From: Bacteroidales bacterium
GTDB taxonomy: Bacteria; Bacteroidota; Bacteroidia; Bacteroidales; F082
Reading direction: 5' to 3'
DNA length: 64,000 nucleotides
NCBI GenBank assembly: GCA_017651645.1
Contig: JAGCCO010000013.1
Span: forward strand, 62,001 to 126,000
The stretch's first letter is position 1, and each line of letters starts with the position of its first letter. The position numbers and the translations under genes were made by a program. The notes beneath the pieces are model-generated. The model searched no databases, was not told where the DNA came from, and was given only the letters and a program-made list of their open reading frames with translations. Positions 52,609 to 61,660 of this stretch are shown one piece after another.

Positions 52609-54216
52609 TCAGTGGTAGATCAGCTGCCACCATTCTTGATAAATCCAGTTGTTGTCGGCGGTACAGACGCTCAAGTGTTCATTACCGCCGATACGCTTCA
52701 GGCGCGATAACGGAATGCTTCGATCTTTGAAATAGGTCTTATATTTCTCGTTTTCTACAACGATGTAGTCGAAATCCCACGTAAAAGCGGCCTCCAACAG
52801 GTCGTCTTCGGGGGTCATCACCGTGTAACCCTTTCGTTGCATCTGGATGAAAGGCCCGTTTTGGGCATAGCCGTACAGGCAAAGGATTTTGGCATCTCGA
52901 GGAATGTTCAAGGAATCCAACAGCAAGTCGGCATCCTGATAATGCTCGTATGAGATGGAAGCCAGGTCCTCCATCTCTCGTCTCTCGACTTGAGTCGCTT
53001 TTGCGTTGATAATCATTATAGTACAAACAACGCCTGTCAGAAAAGTGCTCAATACCAAGGAATGCGTTTCTTCAGCTTTCGGCAAGGCTTTGAGTGTTAG
53101 GGTGATTAGCAGGAGTATAGGCAGGAAGAAAGTGTCAATGAGATAATAGTCGTGGAAAGGTAGTTGCTGCATCATGGCAACGCTGAAGAGCATGCAGCCG
53201 AACACTTCGATGAGCGGTAGCCACCAAAGAGAAAGGGGCTTTTTTGAAATAGCATTGGTCTTTTCTTTGTTTTTCGTTGATTGGTAAAGGCTTACCACAA
53301 TCGCTGACAATGCTATAAAGTAGAAAACAAAGTATTGGAACTTCTGGAAATAATGGTAGGTCCATTTATGATAAGTGTCGGCAATGAGTTCTTTGGCGTC
53401 TTGCCAGTCTTCAGGGGGCAACAACTCATTCAAGAAGAGTGTGCCGTAGAGGTTGCGCAAATGTTTGTTCCAGAGGAAATAAGCCACGAACAATGCTACT
53501 GAGATGAGCACGCTGGGCAGTTTGTCCAGGAAAGTGCTTTCTTTTCGGAAGATACGCAGCATCTCGAAACAGAGGATGGCAATGAGTTCAATAGCGAAGG
53601 TAGTGCGCATGAGCATGGCTAAGGTAAGAAAAGCCATACTGAGATGAAAATACTTTCTTTGACCACTGTCATAATACTTTAGATAGAACCATAACCCTAT
53701 GATTCCCATAGACAAAGCGGGAATGCCGGGGAGAAACCCATTGAGAAAATAAGCATATACAGGTGAACCTAAAGCAATGGCAACGACCAAAGCCGACTTC
53801 ATCCATTCATGGGTGAGATGATAAGCGACTTTAAACAGGAAAAACAATCCAAGGAAGCCCCAGAGCAGGGTCCAGAGGCGAAACACCCAAGGCGAGGAGG
53901 TGCCAAGTAGCTTCATCAGCAGGGCGGCATTGAATTCATGGATGGGAAAGTCGACGGAGGTGATGGTGTTGTCGTAGGCTTCTTTCCACCAGCCGGGAAA
54001 CTGTTTGTTGTAGATCATCGTTTCAGGATGGAAGAAGTCGAAGCCGTTGTTGATGAACCCGAGGGCGAGAGCGTAATGGTCTTGCTCGGCCCAAGCGTGA
54101 ACGTGGGTCGGGTACTCGTTCATGTAACCACTTTGGAGAAACAGCCCTGCCACAAGGATGAGCAATATGGCGATGATCCGCCCATGATGTTTTTTATTTG
54201 TCAGAGGGTTGTTCAT
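52609..54216 (-). CDS. GT-C-type membrane glycosyltransferase
   Basis: 535 residues from ATG 54216, whose ATGA overlaps the upstream gene's stop by 4 bases. First helix GRIIAILLILVAGLFLQSGY is followed by an acidic luminal loop with EQDHYALALGFINNG and HPETMIYNKQFPGWWKEAYD typical of GT39/PMT-like enzymes. About ten membrane helices and a small soluble C-terminal domain. A lipid-linked sugar is the expected donor. Distinct in sequence from the GT39 gene at 34831-36717. Confidence 0.78.
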   Translation of the reverse strand: MNNPLTNKKHHGRIIAILLILVAGLFLQSGYMNEYPTHVHAWAEQDHYALALGFINNGFDFFHPETMIYNKQFPGWWKEAYDNTITSVDFPIHEFNAALLMKLLGTSSPWVFRLWTLLWGFLGLFFLFKVAYHLTHEWMKSALVVAIALGSPVYAYFLNGFLPGIPALSMGIIGLWFYLKYYDSGQRKYFHLSMAFLTLAMLMRTTFAIELIAILCFEMLRIFRKESTFLDKLPSVLISVALFVAYFLWNKHLRNLYGTLFLNELLPPEDWQDAKELIADTYHKWTYHYFQKFQYFVFYFIALSAIVVSLYQSTKNKEKTNAISKKPLSLWWLPLIEVFGCMLFSVAMMQQLPFHDYYLIDTFFLPILLLITLTLKALPKAEETHSLVLSTFLTGVVCTIMIINAKATQVERREMEDLASISYEHYQDADLLLDSLNIPRDAKILCLYGYAQNGPFIQMQRKGYTVMTPEDDLLEAAFTWDFDYIVVENEKYKTYFKDRSIPLSRLKRIGGNEHLSVCTADNNWIYQEWWQLIYH

Positions 54217-56057
54217 GGTTTCTGGTTCAAATCCCAAACCGCATCCAAGTCGATGTCCCAACCGGCATTGATTTCAAGTGGGTCTTTGTATTCGATAACG
54301 GTCTCGGGCAGCGTGTGGCGGTGGTAGTTGCCTGTGCTCCACTTGCCATTGCCGTCGGCGTCTAAAAGGGCGCGGAGTTTGTATTTGGCGGGCATCAGGT
54401 ATTCGAACATTACCTCTTGTTGCTGCGAGATGGTTTCCTGTTTCAGCACTTTGCCGTTCTCGTCGGTGAGTTGCATGATGACCTGTATAATTCCCTCGGG
54501 CGGAATGACAGTGATGTAGATGTTACCGTATTCGTCATCCTTTAATACATGAAAATCAGTTTTGATGGGATCGTTGGTACGACCTCGGATGCTGAAGAAC
54601 ACCGAGTCGGGAATCTCGAAGCTGTAGATTGAATCGGCTGAGAAGGGTGAGGTCAAACGGTATTTTGTGCCATATTCATCAGCGGGCTCGAAAGCGAGTC
54701 GGTTATAAAAAACGGTGGTGTCGCATTTGTAAACGGCGGAATCACGCATTTGGTATGTGACGATGGGTTCGGAGAATTTCAATATAAAATCCTCACCGGG
54801 GATCAGTCCACTGCGACCAAGTAAATTATTGCTGACTTTCAGCTTTTCGGTTTCACGTTTACGCCTTTTGTTGCCTCCAGGTTCCTTGTATTTCAGGCTA
54901 TAGCGTGAGGAATCATTAATTAATGTGTCGTATTTTACTTGTACCCATAGGCTGTCTTTGACATTGGGTGTGAAGTACCACCAAACCGTGTCGTATGCAG
55001 CAGAATGCAGTGGGATTAGGTTGAAGGTGTCGGGCAACATTTCTGTGGTCATGATGACGGCATCTTTGGCTGGATGGCGGAACACGAAGCGAAGCAGTCC
55101 TTCTTCAATGAGTTTCTTCTCCAAAAGCACCTGAGAGGAATCCACCTCGGTGAACATATACAAAGTAAGGTTCAGGGCGTTTTGGTCGAAAACGCGTTGA
55201 GGTACAGTATCTTTCAATATGACAAGCGAAGAATCCGAAGCAATTCCCTTAAGGGAATCTGTTACTTCTATCGGAATGGAGTCATTCAGCAATAATAAGG
55301 TGCTGTCTATTGTCGTAGTATCCAAAGGTTGAGGTTTTGGAGCCGTCCATGGATACGAAGCAGGCACTAAGGTGTCCAAAAATGCCACTTCCTCATTGGG
55401 CTGGTCGAAATATTGGTTGGAATTCACATCTTTTAGAGCGAAAACAAGATATTTTTTGTCAGCCAGACCATAGAGACTGAAATTACCATCCTTGTCGGTC
55501 TTAGTGATATAATTGGGTTTAGCACACAAGGGCAAGGAATCCAGGTTATCGCGGTCGGCGGCATACAAGGAAACATATGCGTCTTCAACGGGTTTCTTGT
55601 CTTCGGCATTAAGCACCTTTCCTGCTATGCTGAGCGTGTCGATGAAGTCGCCCGTCGAGAAACTATAGACATAATCCTTGAATACATTGCCCTCATGCAA
55701 GTCCTTGATGGTTGAGCCGAAATTGATGGTGTAGGTCGTATTGGGCGTCAGGTTTTCCTTAAACTTGACAACGACCGTCTTATTATGGAGTTTGATATCG
55801 GGTTTCTCATTCAAAGGAGGTGAGATCAGCACATTCTGATTGGCGTTATCAAGAGTAATGTATTCATCGAAGGTAATCTCTATCTTCTTCCCGATGAAGT
55901 TAATACTATGGTTTTCGGGCACAGCTTCGACCACCACGGGAGGCCGCTCATCCTTTGGTCCGCCCGTAGGAGCCACCGCATTGGCGCAACGCTGGGCTAA
56001 GAAGGCCATGAGCAACAGGCCAGCTGCGATGAGAATATGTTTCAATTTTCGAATCAC
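54213..56057 (-). CDS. Ig-like domain lipoprotein
   Basis: 614 residues starting at GTG 56057; the next ATG would remove most of the signal sequence. Lipobox at LAQRCANAVAPTGGPKD. After an SbsA/Ig-like N-terminal domain (RPPVVVEAVPENHSINFIGK, IEITFDEYITLDNANQNVLI, FKENLTPNTTYTINFG) there is a carboxypeptidase-like beta segment (GKVLNAEDKKPVEDAYVSLY) and further beta-rich domains. Outer-membrane surface or periplasmic protein of unknown function, common in Bacteroidota. The -7 element TATTTTTG ends 5 bases before the start, predicting a leaderless mRNA. Translationally coupled to the glycosyltransferase gene. Confidence 0.8.
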   Translation of the reverse strand: MIRKLKHILIAAGLLLMAFLAQRCANAVAPTGGPKDERPPVVVEAVPENHSINFIGKKIEITFDEYITLDNANQNVLISPPLNEKPDIKLHNKTVVVKFKENLTPNTTYTINFGSTIKDLHEGNVFKDYVYSFSTGDFIDTLSIAGKVLNAEDKKPVEDAYVSLYAADRDNLDSLPLCAKPNYITKTDKDGNFSLYGLADKKYLVFALKDVNSNQYFDQPNEEVAFLDTLVPASYPWTAPKPQPLDTTTIDSTLLLLNDSIPIEVTDSLKGIASDSSLVILKDTVPQRVFDQNALNLTLYMFTEVDSSQVLLEKKLIEEGLLRFVFRHPAKDAVIMTTEMLPDTFNLIPLHSAAYDTVWWYFTPNVKDSLWVQVKYDTLINDSSRYSLKYKEPGGNKRRKRETEKLKVSNNLLGRSGLIPGEDFILKFSEPIVTYQMRDSAVYKCDTTVFYNRLAFEPADEYGTKYRLTSPFSADSIYSFEIPDSVFFSIRGRTNDPIKTDFHVLKDDEYGNIYITVIPPEGIIQVIMQLTDENGKVLKQETISQQQEVMFEYLMPAKYKLRALLDADGNGKWSTGNYHRHTLPETVIEYKDPLEINAGWDIDLDAVWDLNQKP

Positions 56058-56061
56058 GGGG

Positions 56062-56069
56062 CAAAAATA
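56062..56069 (-). promoter_or_regulatory. -7 element TATTTTTG abutting the Ig-like gene start
   Basis: Minus strand TATTTTTG at 56069-56062; the start codon is 56057, so there is almost no 5' leader. Confidence 0.45.
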
Positions 56070-56111
56070 ATAAAAACTAACCTACTTGCGTACCATTCCG
56101 AAATGAATTGC

Positions 56112-56119
56112 TATCTTTG
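56112..56119 (+). promoter_or_regulatory. -7 element TATCTTTG for aspS
   Basis: TATCTTTG with a ~60-base leader made mostly of a heptameric array. Confidence 0.65.
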
Positions 56120-56124
56120 CAAGT

Positions 56125-56174
56125 TTTAATCTTAATCTTTGAATTTTGAATTTTGAATTTTAAATCTTTAAATC
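56125..56174. repeat. Heptameric array in the aspS leader
   Basis: TTAATCT, three perfect TTGAATT units (56139-56159), TTAAATC and a final TTTAAATC. It occupies the 5' untranslated region just before ATG 56182. Confidence 0.7.
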
Positions 56175-56181
56175 CGATATT

Positions 56182-57936
56182 ATGTACAGAACGCATACTT
56201 GTGGCGAACTCCGTCTTGCCGACGCTGGCAAGGAAGTGACATTGGCAGGCTGGGTGCAGCGCGTGCGCGACAAAGGTTCCCTCGTGTGGATCGACCTCCG
56301 CGACCGCTATGGCATTACTCAACTTTTTCTGGATGGCAACAGCGATCCTAAACTCATCGAACAGGCTCGTACCTTCGGCCGCGAATTCGTGATCCAGGCC
56401 AAAGGCACCGTCATCGAACGCGAATCGAAGAACCCGAACATGCCGACGGGCGACATCGAGCTGAAAGTGAACGCTTTCGCCCTGCTCAATGGCAGCAAGG
56501 TTCCTCCCTTTACCATTGAAGACGTTAGCGACGGCGGCGACGACCTTCGCATGAAATACCGTTACTTGGACATTCGCCGTAACCCGGTACGCAAGAACCT
56601 TGAACTCCGCCACCGTATGGCCATGCTGGTGCGCAACTACCTGAGCAATCTCAACTTCCTCGAGATTGAGACCCCGATGCTCATCAAGTCTACCCCGGAG
56701 GGCGCTCGCGACTTCGTGGTGCCGAGCCGCATGAACCCTGGCGAGTTCTACGCCCTGCCGCAGAGCCCGCAGCAATACAAGCAGCTGCTGATGGTGGCCG
56801 GCATGGACCGCTACTTCCAGATTGTGCGCTGCTTCCGCGATGAGGACCTCCGCGCCGACCGTCAGCCTGAGTTCACGCAAATCGACTGCGAGATGTCGTT
56901 TGTGGAACAAGAGGACGTGCTGAACACTTTCGAGGGCTTGGCCAAGCACCTCTTCAAGGAGATGAAGGGCCTTGAGTTCGACCAATTTCCGCGCATGACC
57001 TGGCACGATGCCATGAAATACTACGGCTCCGACAAACCCGATATCCGCTTCGGAATGAAGTTCGTGGAACTCAACGACGTGGTGAAAGGCAAAGGCTTTG
57101 GCCTCTTCGATAATGCTGACCTCGTAGTAGGTATCAATGCTGAGGGCTGCTCGGAATACACCCGTAAGCAACTCGATAGCCTTACCGAGTTCGTGAAACG
57201 TCCTCAGGTGGGTGCTGGCGGAATGGTCTACATCAAATACAACACCGATGGTACATTCAAGTCGTCGGTTGATAAGTTCTACACGCCTGAAGACCTGAAG
57301 GTTATTGTCGACAAGTTCGGTGCCAAGCCTGGCGACCTGATGCTCATCCTTTGTGGCGAGGCCATGAAGACCCGCGTGCAACTCAACGCCTTGCGTCTGG
57401 AGATGGGCAACCAACTCGGCCTGCGCAACCCCGATGTGTACGCGCCGCTGTGGGTCATCGACTTCCCGTTGCTCGAATGGGATGAAGAGACGCAACGCTA
57501 CTACGCCATGCATCATCCCTTTACCGCACCGAAGCCAGAAGACGAGGCCTTGCTTGACGACCCGACGAAGTGGGGTGACATTCGCGCCAACGCTTACGAC
57601 ATCGTAATGAACGGCGTGGAGGTCGGTGGTGGCTCCATCCGTATCCACGACCGCACCTTGCAGAACAAGATGTTCCATACCCTCGGCTTCACTGATGAGA
57701 AGGCGCAGGAGCAGTTCGGTTTCCTGATGGGTGCTTTCGAGTATGGTGCTCCGCCTCATGCAGGTCTGGCCTTCGGCTTCGACCGTCTCTGCTCGCTCTT
57801 TGGCGGTGCCGACAGCATCCGCGACTTCATCGCTTTCCCAAAGAACAACGCCGGCCGCGATGTGATGAGCGGCTCGCCTGCGCCGATTGCACAGGAGCAA
57901 CTGGATGAATTGCAGATTGCGCTAAATTTGAAATGA
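56182..57936 (+). CDS. aspS: Aspartyl-tRNA synthetase
   Basis: 584 residues, bacterial-type AspRS length. OB-fold anticodon domain ([20 protein letters not shown]), class II motifs [18 protein letters not shown] (motif 2) and [20 protein letters not shown] (motif 3), and the GAD insertion domain in the middle. Charges tRNA-Asp, and possibly tRNA-Asn if a GatCAB route exists. The long open frame on its opposite strand is a codon-bias shadow. Confidence 0.96.
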   Translation: MYRTHTCGELRLADAGKEVTLAGWVQRVRDKGSLVWIDLRDRYGITQLFLDGNSDPKLIEQARTFGREFVIQAKGTVIERESKNPNMPTGDIELKVNAFALLNGSKVPPFTIEDVSDGGDDLRMKYRYLDIRRNPVRKNLELRHRMAMLVRNYLSNLNFLEIETPMLIKSTPEGARDFVVPSRMNPGEFYALPQSPQQYKQLLMVAGMDRYFQIVRCFRDEDLRADRQPEFTQIDCEMSFVEQEDVLNTFEGLAKHLFKEMKGLEFDQFPRMTWHDAMKYYGSDKPDIRFGMKFVELNDVVKGKGFGLFDNADLVVGINAEGCSEYTRKQLDSLTEFVKRPQVGAGGMVYIKYNTDGTFKSSVDKFYTPEDLKVIVDKFGAKPGDLMLILCGEAMKTRVQLNALRLEMGNQLGLRNPDVYAPLWVIDFPLLEWDEETQRYYAMHHPFTAPKPEDEALLDDPTKWGDIRANAYDIVMNGVEVGGGSIRIHDRTLQNKMFHTLGFTDEKAQEQFGFLMGAFEYGAPPHAGLAFGFDRLCSLFGGADSIRDFIAFPKNNAGRDVMSGSPAPIAQEQLDELQIALNLK

Positions 57937-57945
57937 TAATGAATT

Positions 57946-57980
57946 GTAAGGCTGTTATTCGTATGGCAGCTTTGTGGTTA
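57946..57980. repeat. GGCTG...GGCAGC repeat related to the glnA hairpin
   Basis: GTAAGGCTGTTATTCGTA then TGGCAGC and TTTGTGG, resembling the reverse complement of 34789-34821 over ~25 bases (GTA-GGCTGT...TCGT..GGCAGC). Pairing is weak here, with no clean stem. It lies between aspS and the next lipoprotein gene. Confidence 0.4.
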
Positions 57981-58000
57981 TGATAAAAAGAGATAACATT

Positions 58001-58471
58001 ATGAAAATCAACCTGAAAAAGTATGTAATCGTTCTGTTGGGTGCATTGATGTTAAGTTCCTGCTCAACCGATAAGACTTTGGTCTCAAAAGGCTCAAAAC
58101 TTGACAAGTATGAGTATGCCTCTCTTACTCAAGCTAGGAATTCGTTTGGCACGGTGACAGACATCGAAATCGAACCCGGCATATACGACGCCGTGGAAGC
58201 CACACGTTTACAGATGGTGGGTGAGCGTCGTATCCAAGATCTCTCGGAAGAGCAAAAGGAGAAACTGGTCTTGGTAAAGTATTCTGCCACCTCAACTGCC
58301 AACGAATCAGTGCTCAGTGTTAGCTTTGAGGATTATATGACCGGCAAGGTGGTTTCTTCGTGCCGTGCCTCTAATAGAGGTGCATGGACGCGCCAAAGAG
58401 ACGTGGATAAAGCCATAAGAAAATTACGTTCCCGTATTCTGAAAATATGGGGCACACAACCGAAACAATAA
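58001..58471 (+). CDS. Small lipoprotein of unknown function
   Basis: 156 residues from ATG 58001. Signal MKINLKKYVIVLLGALMLSS then lipobox Cys (LSSCS). The mature part is mixed alpha/beta with a conserved-looking TDIEIEPGIYDAVEATRL block and KAIRKLRSRIL at the end. No family recognised. It lies 4 bases before pfkA, so it is probably co-transcribed. Confidence 0.7.
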   Translation: MKINLKKYVIVLLGALMLSSCSTDKTLVSKGSKLDKYEYASLTQARNSFGTVTDIEIEPGIYDAVEATRLQMVGERRIQDLSEEQKEKLVLVKYSATSTANESVLSVSFEDYMTGKVVSSCRASNRGAWTRQRDVDKAIRKLRSRILKIWGTQPKQ

Positions 58472-58475
58472 CAAC

Positions 58476-59570
58476 ATGAAAAGACTACTCGTATTAACCG
58501 GTGGTGGCGATTGCCCAGGTCTCAACGCCGTGATTCGCGCCATCGTTAAGAGAGCCGCCCAAGAGAAAGATTGGGAAGTGCTCGGCAGCATACAAGCTTA
58601 CAACGGCATCCTGTGGGAACCCACCGAGGTCGTCAGGCTGACACCAGAGTCGGTGCGCGGTATCCACTTCCGTGGCGGCACTATCATCGAGACTACCAAC
58701 AAAGGCGGCCCGTTCAACTGGCCTATCAAGAACGCCGACGGTACTTGGACCACTGTGGACCGCAGCGATGAGATGCTCCGCAAGCTGCAATACATGGGCA
58801 TCGACGCGGTCATCAGCATAGGTGGCGACGGCTCGCAGCGTATCTCACAGAAGCTCTACGAGAAGGGCTTGAATATCATCGGCGTGCCCAAGACCATCGA
58901 CAACGATCTGTCCTCCACGGAATGCACTTTCGGCTTCCAAACCGCTGTGCAGATTGCTACCGAGGCTGTGGACAAGCTCGTAACTACTGCTGCCTCGCAC
59001 AACCGTGTCTTCGTCCTTGAAGTCATGGGGCGCGATGCGGGTTGGATTGCCTTGCATTCCGCTATTGCTGGCGGCGCTGAGGTGTGCCTCTTGCCCGAGT
59101 TCCCTTATGACATCAATGTGGTGAAGGCTCGTTTGGAGCAGCGTTTCCATCATGACCGTGGCTTTGCCGTGGTGGTGGCTTCGGAAGGTGCGCGCCCCAA
59201 GGATGGCCAGCAGGTGTATGAGATCAGCACCGAGGTTGGCTACGAGAATAAAAAGCTGGGCGGCATCGGACGTCGTTTCATAGAGGAGATGAAGGCGGCA
59301 GGTTTCACCCATGACATGCGCGAAACCACCTTGGGTCACTTACAGCGCGGTGGCGTGCCGATTGCCTACGACCGAGTGCTCAGCGCTGAGTTCGGCGTGA
59401 AGGCCTTCGAGATGGTGCTCAACAAGCAGTTTGGCCAAATGGTGGCTTACCATCATCCCGACTTGGTGGCTGTTTCGCTTAAGGAAGCCATCTCCAAACC
59501 CAACCTCGTCACCATTGACAGCGATTTGGTGAATACGGCTAAGGGCTTGAATATCTCGTTGGGAATCTGA
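58476..59570 (+). CDS. pfkA: 6-phosphofructokinase
   Basis: 364 residues. PFK motifs: VLTGGGDCPGLNAVIRAIV, nucleotide/PPi site IGGDGSQ (Gly119 after Asp118), catalytic PKTIDND with Asp142 and Lys139, and the substrate-binding EVMGRDAGWIAL and LGHLQRGG. Position 119 as Gly fits ATP enzymes while Lys139 is the residue seen in PPi-dependent ones (PGTIDND in ATP-PFK), giving a mixed pattern like long-form group III. Phosphorylates fructose-6-phosphate in glycolysis; donor needs assay. Downstream RNase H starts 19 bases later. Confidence 0.9.
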   Translation: MKRLLVLTGGGDCPGLNAVIRAIVKRAAQEKDWEVLGSIQAYNGILWEPTEVVRLTPESVRGIHFRGGTIIETTNKGGPFNWPIKNADGTWTTVDRSDEMLRKLQYMGIDAVISIGGDGSQRISQKLYEKGLNIIGVPKTIDNDLSSTECTFGFQTAVQIATEAVDKLVTTAASHNRVFVLEVMGRDAGWIALHSAIAGGAEVCLLPEFPYDINVVKARLEQRFHHDRGFAVVVASEGARPKDGQQVYEISTEVGYENKKLGGIGRRFIEEMKAAGFTHDMRETTLGHLQRGGVPIAYDRVLSAEFGVKAFEMVLNKQFGQMVAYHHPDLVAVSLKEAISKPNLVTIDSDLVNTAKGLNISLGI

Positions 59571-59589
59571 GGACTTTGCGACTGCATCC

Positions 59590-60231
59590 ATGGCGAAGAA
59601 CAAGTTTTATGTGGTGTGGATTGGCCATGCCCCTGGTGTCTATGACAGTTGGGAAGTTTGTCAGAAGGCAATTGAGGGCTTCAAGGGTGCCAAATACAAA
59701 GGTTTTCCTGACCGTTTGAGTGCCGAGACAGCTTTCCAGGAAGGTCCCGACAACTATTGGGGTAAGGATGTGGCACCCACCATTGACCTCTCGAAAGCAA
59801 AGGAACAACCTGTCAGTCCCTCCATCGCTGTGGATGCAGCCTGTGCTGGCAATCCAGGAAAGATGGAGTATCAGGGTGTCTTTGTCGATTTCGGCACGCA
59901 ACCTGCCACAACGGTCAACTTGTTCAAGAGTCCTGTCTTTGAGAACGGCACCAACAACATTGGTGAGTTTTTGGCCATCGTGCACGCCTTGGCTTGGATG
60001 AAGCAGAAACATATCCAATATCCCATTTACAGTGATTCGGTCAATGCCCAGAAGTGGATCCGAGAAAAGAAATGCAAGACTAAGCTTGAGCCCAACGCTA
60101 AAAACGCATATCTTTTTGAACTCATCGCACGTGCCGAGAAATGGCTGAATGAAAACGCCATTGAGATGCCGATTTTGAAGTGGAAGACGGAAATTTGGGG
60201 TGAAATTCCCGCCGATTTTGGTAGGAAATGA
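59590..60231 (+). CDS. RNase H with N-terminal viroplasmin domain
   Basis: 213 residues. Viroplasmin/RHBD module at ~1-50: KFYVVWIGHAPGVYDSWEVC, KAIEGFKGAKYKGF, a hybrid-binding domain. RNase H type I core ~75-213 with AVDAACAGNPG (metal-binding Asp), NNIGEFLAIVHAL (Glu) and YSDSVNAQKWI (Asp). Degrades RNA in RNA-DNA hybrids. Fourth gene after aspS in the + strand block. Confidence 0.9.
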   Translation: MAKNKFYVVWIGHAPGVYDSWEVCQKAIEGFKGAKYKGFPDRLSAETAFQEGPDNYWGKDVAPTIDLSKAKEQPVSPSIAVDAACAGNPGKMEYQGVFVDFGTQPATTVNLFKSPVFENGTNNIGEFLAIVHALAWMKQKHIQYPIYSDSVNAQKWIREKKCKTKLEPNAKNAYLFELIARAEKWLNENAIEMPILKWKTEIWGEIPADFGRK

Positions 60232-60270
60232 AAAATAGTCTTACTTTTACCGCCTAAAACTTGTCAAGGA

Positions 60271-61011
60271 ATGCTGAAATATGACTCATATTATTTCCAA
60301 TGCCCGCATTGCCAGGCTTGGCTCGAAGGTCGCATCCTGAAGGCCGAGATGGTCAATCAGGCTATCTTGTATTCCGATGGCAAGGTGCTCAACGACAACT
60401 TGATCACCACGAGGCAGAAGATGATCATGTGTCCTTCATGTGGCCATGTCTTTTGGGTGGAGGATCCAAAAGAGCCGTTCATCACCTTTGAAAAACCCGA
60501 TGCTGAAGTGTATTCCTGGAACACCTGGCGTTTCTTTGGCATCAGTTTTTCCGACAACAAAGGCAAGCTGGCATTAATCAACCACTACAAGACGTTTTTG
60601 AAAAAGGCGCATTACGAACCCAAAAACGAGATATACCTGCGCCGTTTCCTTTGGTGGGCCTACAATGACTTGCACCGTAACCATCAATATGTGCGTTTGA
60701 AGTATTTCCTTAATGGCTTCATGAGTTTCGGCGTATGGCATTGCAACCGTCGGATGCTTTTGGAAGGCGAGAAGCTATTCATCAAGAACATCAAGGACTT
60801 CAATGACAATTTGAAGCGGCTTCTTGCTTTGCTTGAGAAGCATCCTGACGAGCAAATCGACCTTGAGTTGCCAGAAATCTATCGTGAGTTACGCCAGTTC
60901 GACAAGGTGAAGGAACTCTTGGAAAAAACAGGAAGCCGCACCCACTTCACCAACGAGATGTTGCGTCATTCCAAGTGGAAAGACTCGCGGGTGTTTATGG
61001 TTTCGGGATAA
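60271..61011 (+). CDS. Uncharacterised zinc-ribbon protein
   Basis: 246 residues. Two Cys pairs, FQCPHCQAW (residues ~9-17) and IMCPSCGHVF (~52-61), form a probable zinc ribbon; the remainder is helical and charged (residues 80-246, e.g. NHYKTFLKKAHYEPKNE, KHPDEQIDLELPEIYRELRQ), with a possible TPR-like tail. No family recognised. Followed by a strong hairpin terminator. Confidence 0.65.
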   Translation: MLKYDSYYFQCPHCQAWLEGRILKAEMVNQAILYSDGKVLNDNLITTRQKMIMCPSCGHVFWVEDPKEPFITFEKPDAEVYSWNTWRFFGISFSDNKGKLALINHYKTFLKKAHYEPKNEIYLRRFLWWAYNDLHRNHQYVRLKYFLNGFMSFGVWHCNRRMLLEGEKLFIKNIKDFNDNLKRLLALLEKHPDEQIDLELPEIYRELRQFDKVKELLEKTGSRTHFTNEMLRHSKWKDSRVFMVSG

Positions 61012-61015
61012 AAAA

Positions 61016-61047
61016 ACGAGGACTGTATAAATGGTCCTCGTTTTTTA
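61016..61047 (+). terminator. Rho-independent terminator after the zinc-ribbon gene
   Basis: Stem ACGAGGAC / GTCCTCGT with a 10-base loop, A-run before and T-run after (TTTTTTA), suitable for both strands and both convergent genes. Confidence 0.85.
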
Positions 61048-61070
61048 TTCGTTATTAGAGTTGTCTTGAT

Positions 61071-61487
61071 TTAGTTGCCGCTTCCACCGCCACCGCCAAC
61101 ATGCCACGTATTATGGATACCTCCATCATTACCATGTAATATGTAGGTGATACGATGTTTGTGACGACGCCCTTCGGCCGCATATGGACAAAACGGTCCC
61201 ACATAAGCACTAAGGCAATCATCAGTGTCAAAATTGTAATGATCGGGGCTTTCAGAACCAAACCCAAACCAATGCCAATGGTCATCAGATTCACCAATAG
61301 GATAAACCGGTTGTTCGCAATAAGGACACAAAAAGTAATAGTCATCGCGATCCATTGTAACATAAGTCACGACGCTAGGTGTCGAATCAGCATTGCTATC
61401 ATTTTTCTTGCATGAATTGAGGCTCAATGCAGAAGTGATAAACAAACTTGCCACCAAAACGGACAGTAGTAATCTTTTCTTCATCAT
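61071..61487 (-). CDS. Lipoprotein with Cys/His-rich putative metal site
   Basis: 138 residues; Met1 61487 or Met2 61484. Signal ends LSLNSCKK (lipobox). Mature part: FLCPYCEQPVYP, GESDDHWHWFGFGSE, FDTDDCLSAYVGPFCPY, RRHKHRITYILHG and a GGIHNTWHVGGGGGSGN tail, i.e. CxxC plus several His, suggesting zinc or copper binding outside the inner membrane. No family recognised. Its -7 element TATCTTTG (61597-61590) predicts a ~100-base leader. Confidence 0.6.
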   Translation of the reverse strand: MMKKRLLLSVLVASLFITSALSLNSCKKNDSNADSTPSVVTYVTMDRDDYYFLCPYCEQPVYPIGESDDHWHWFGFGSESPDHYNFDTDDCLSAYVGPFCPYAAEGRRHKHRITYILHGNDGGIHNTWHVGGGGGSGN

Positions 61488-61589
61488 AGTTTTAATGTTT
61501 TTGTTTATTATTCTTATTTTATTCTCTATATCACTGAATATAAACCCTCTACAAATACAATTGCACGGATTTTTACTTATTTAACGCTG

Positions 61590-61597
61590 CAAAGATA
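61590..61597 (-). promoter_or_regulatory. -7 element TATCTTTG for the Cys/His lipoprotein gene
   Basis: Minus strand TATCTTTG, about 105 bases before the start codon. Confidence 0.5.
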
Positions 61598-61660
61598 AGT
61601 ATATTTTTATAACCAATGTCATTTTTTTTGTTTTTTTGTTCAGTTGAACAACAATTACTA

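Noticed and set aside
56077..57900. A 607-codon open frame on the minus strand opposite aspS
   Set aside because: It lies wholly over the clearly functional aspS gene; its protein is His/Val/Glu-rich with no domain, as expected from antisense reading of strongly biased codons.
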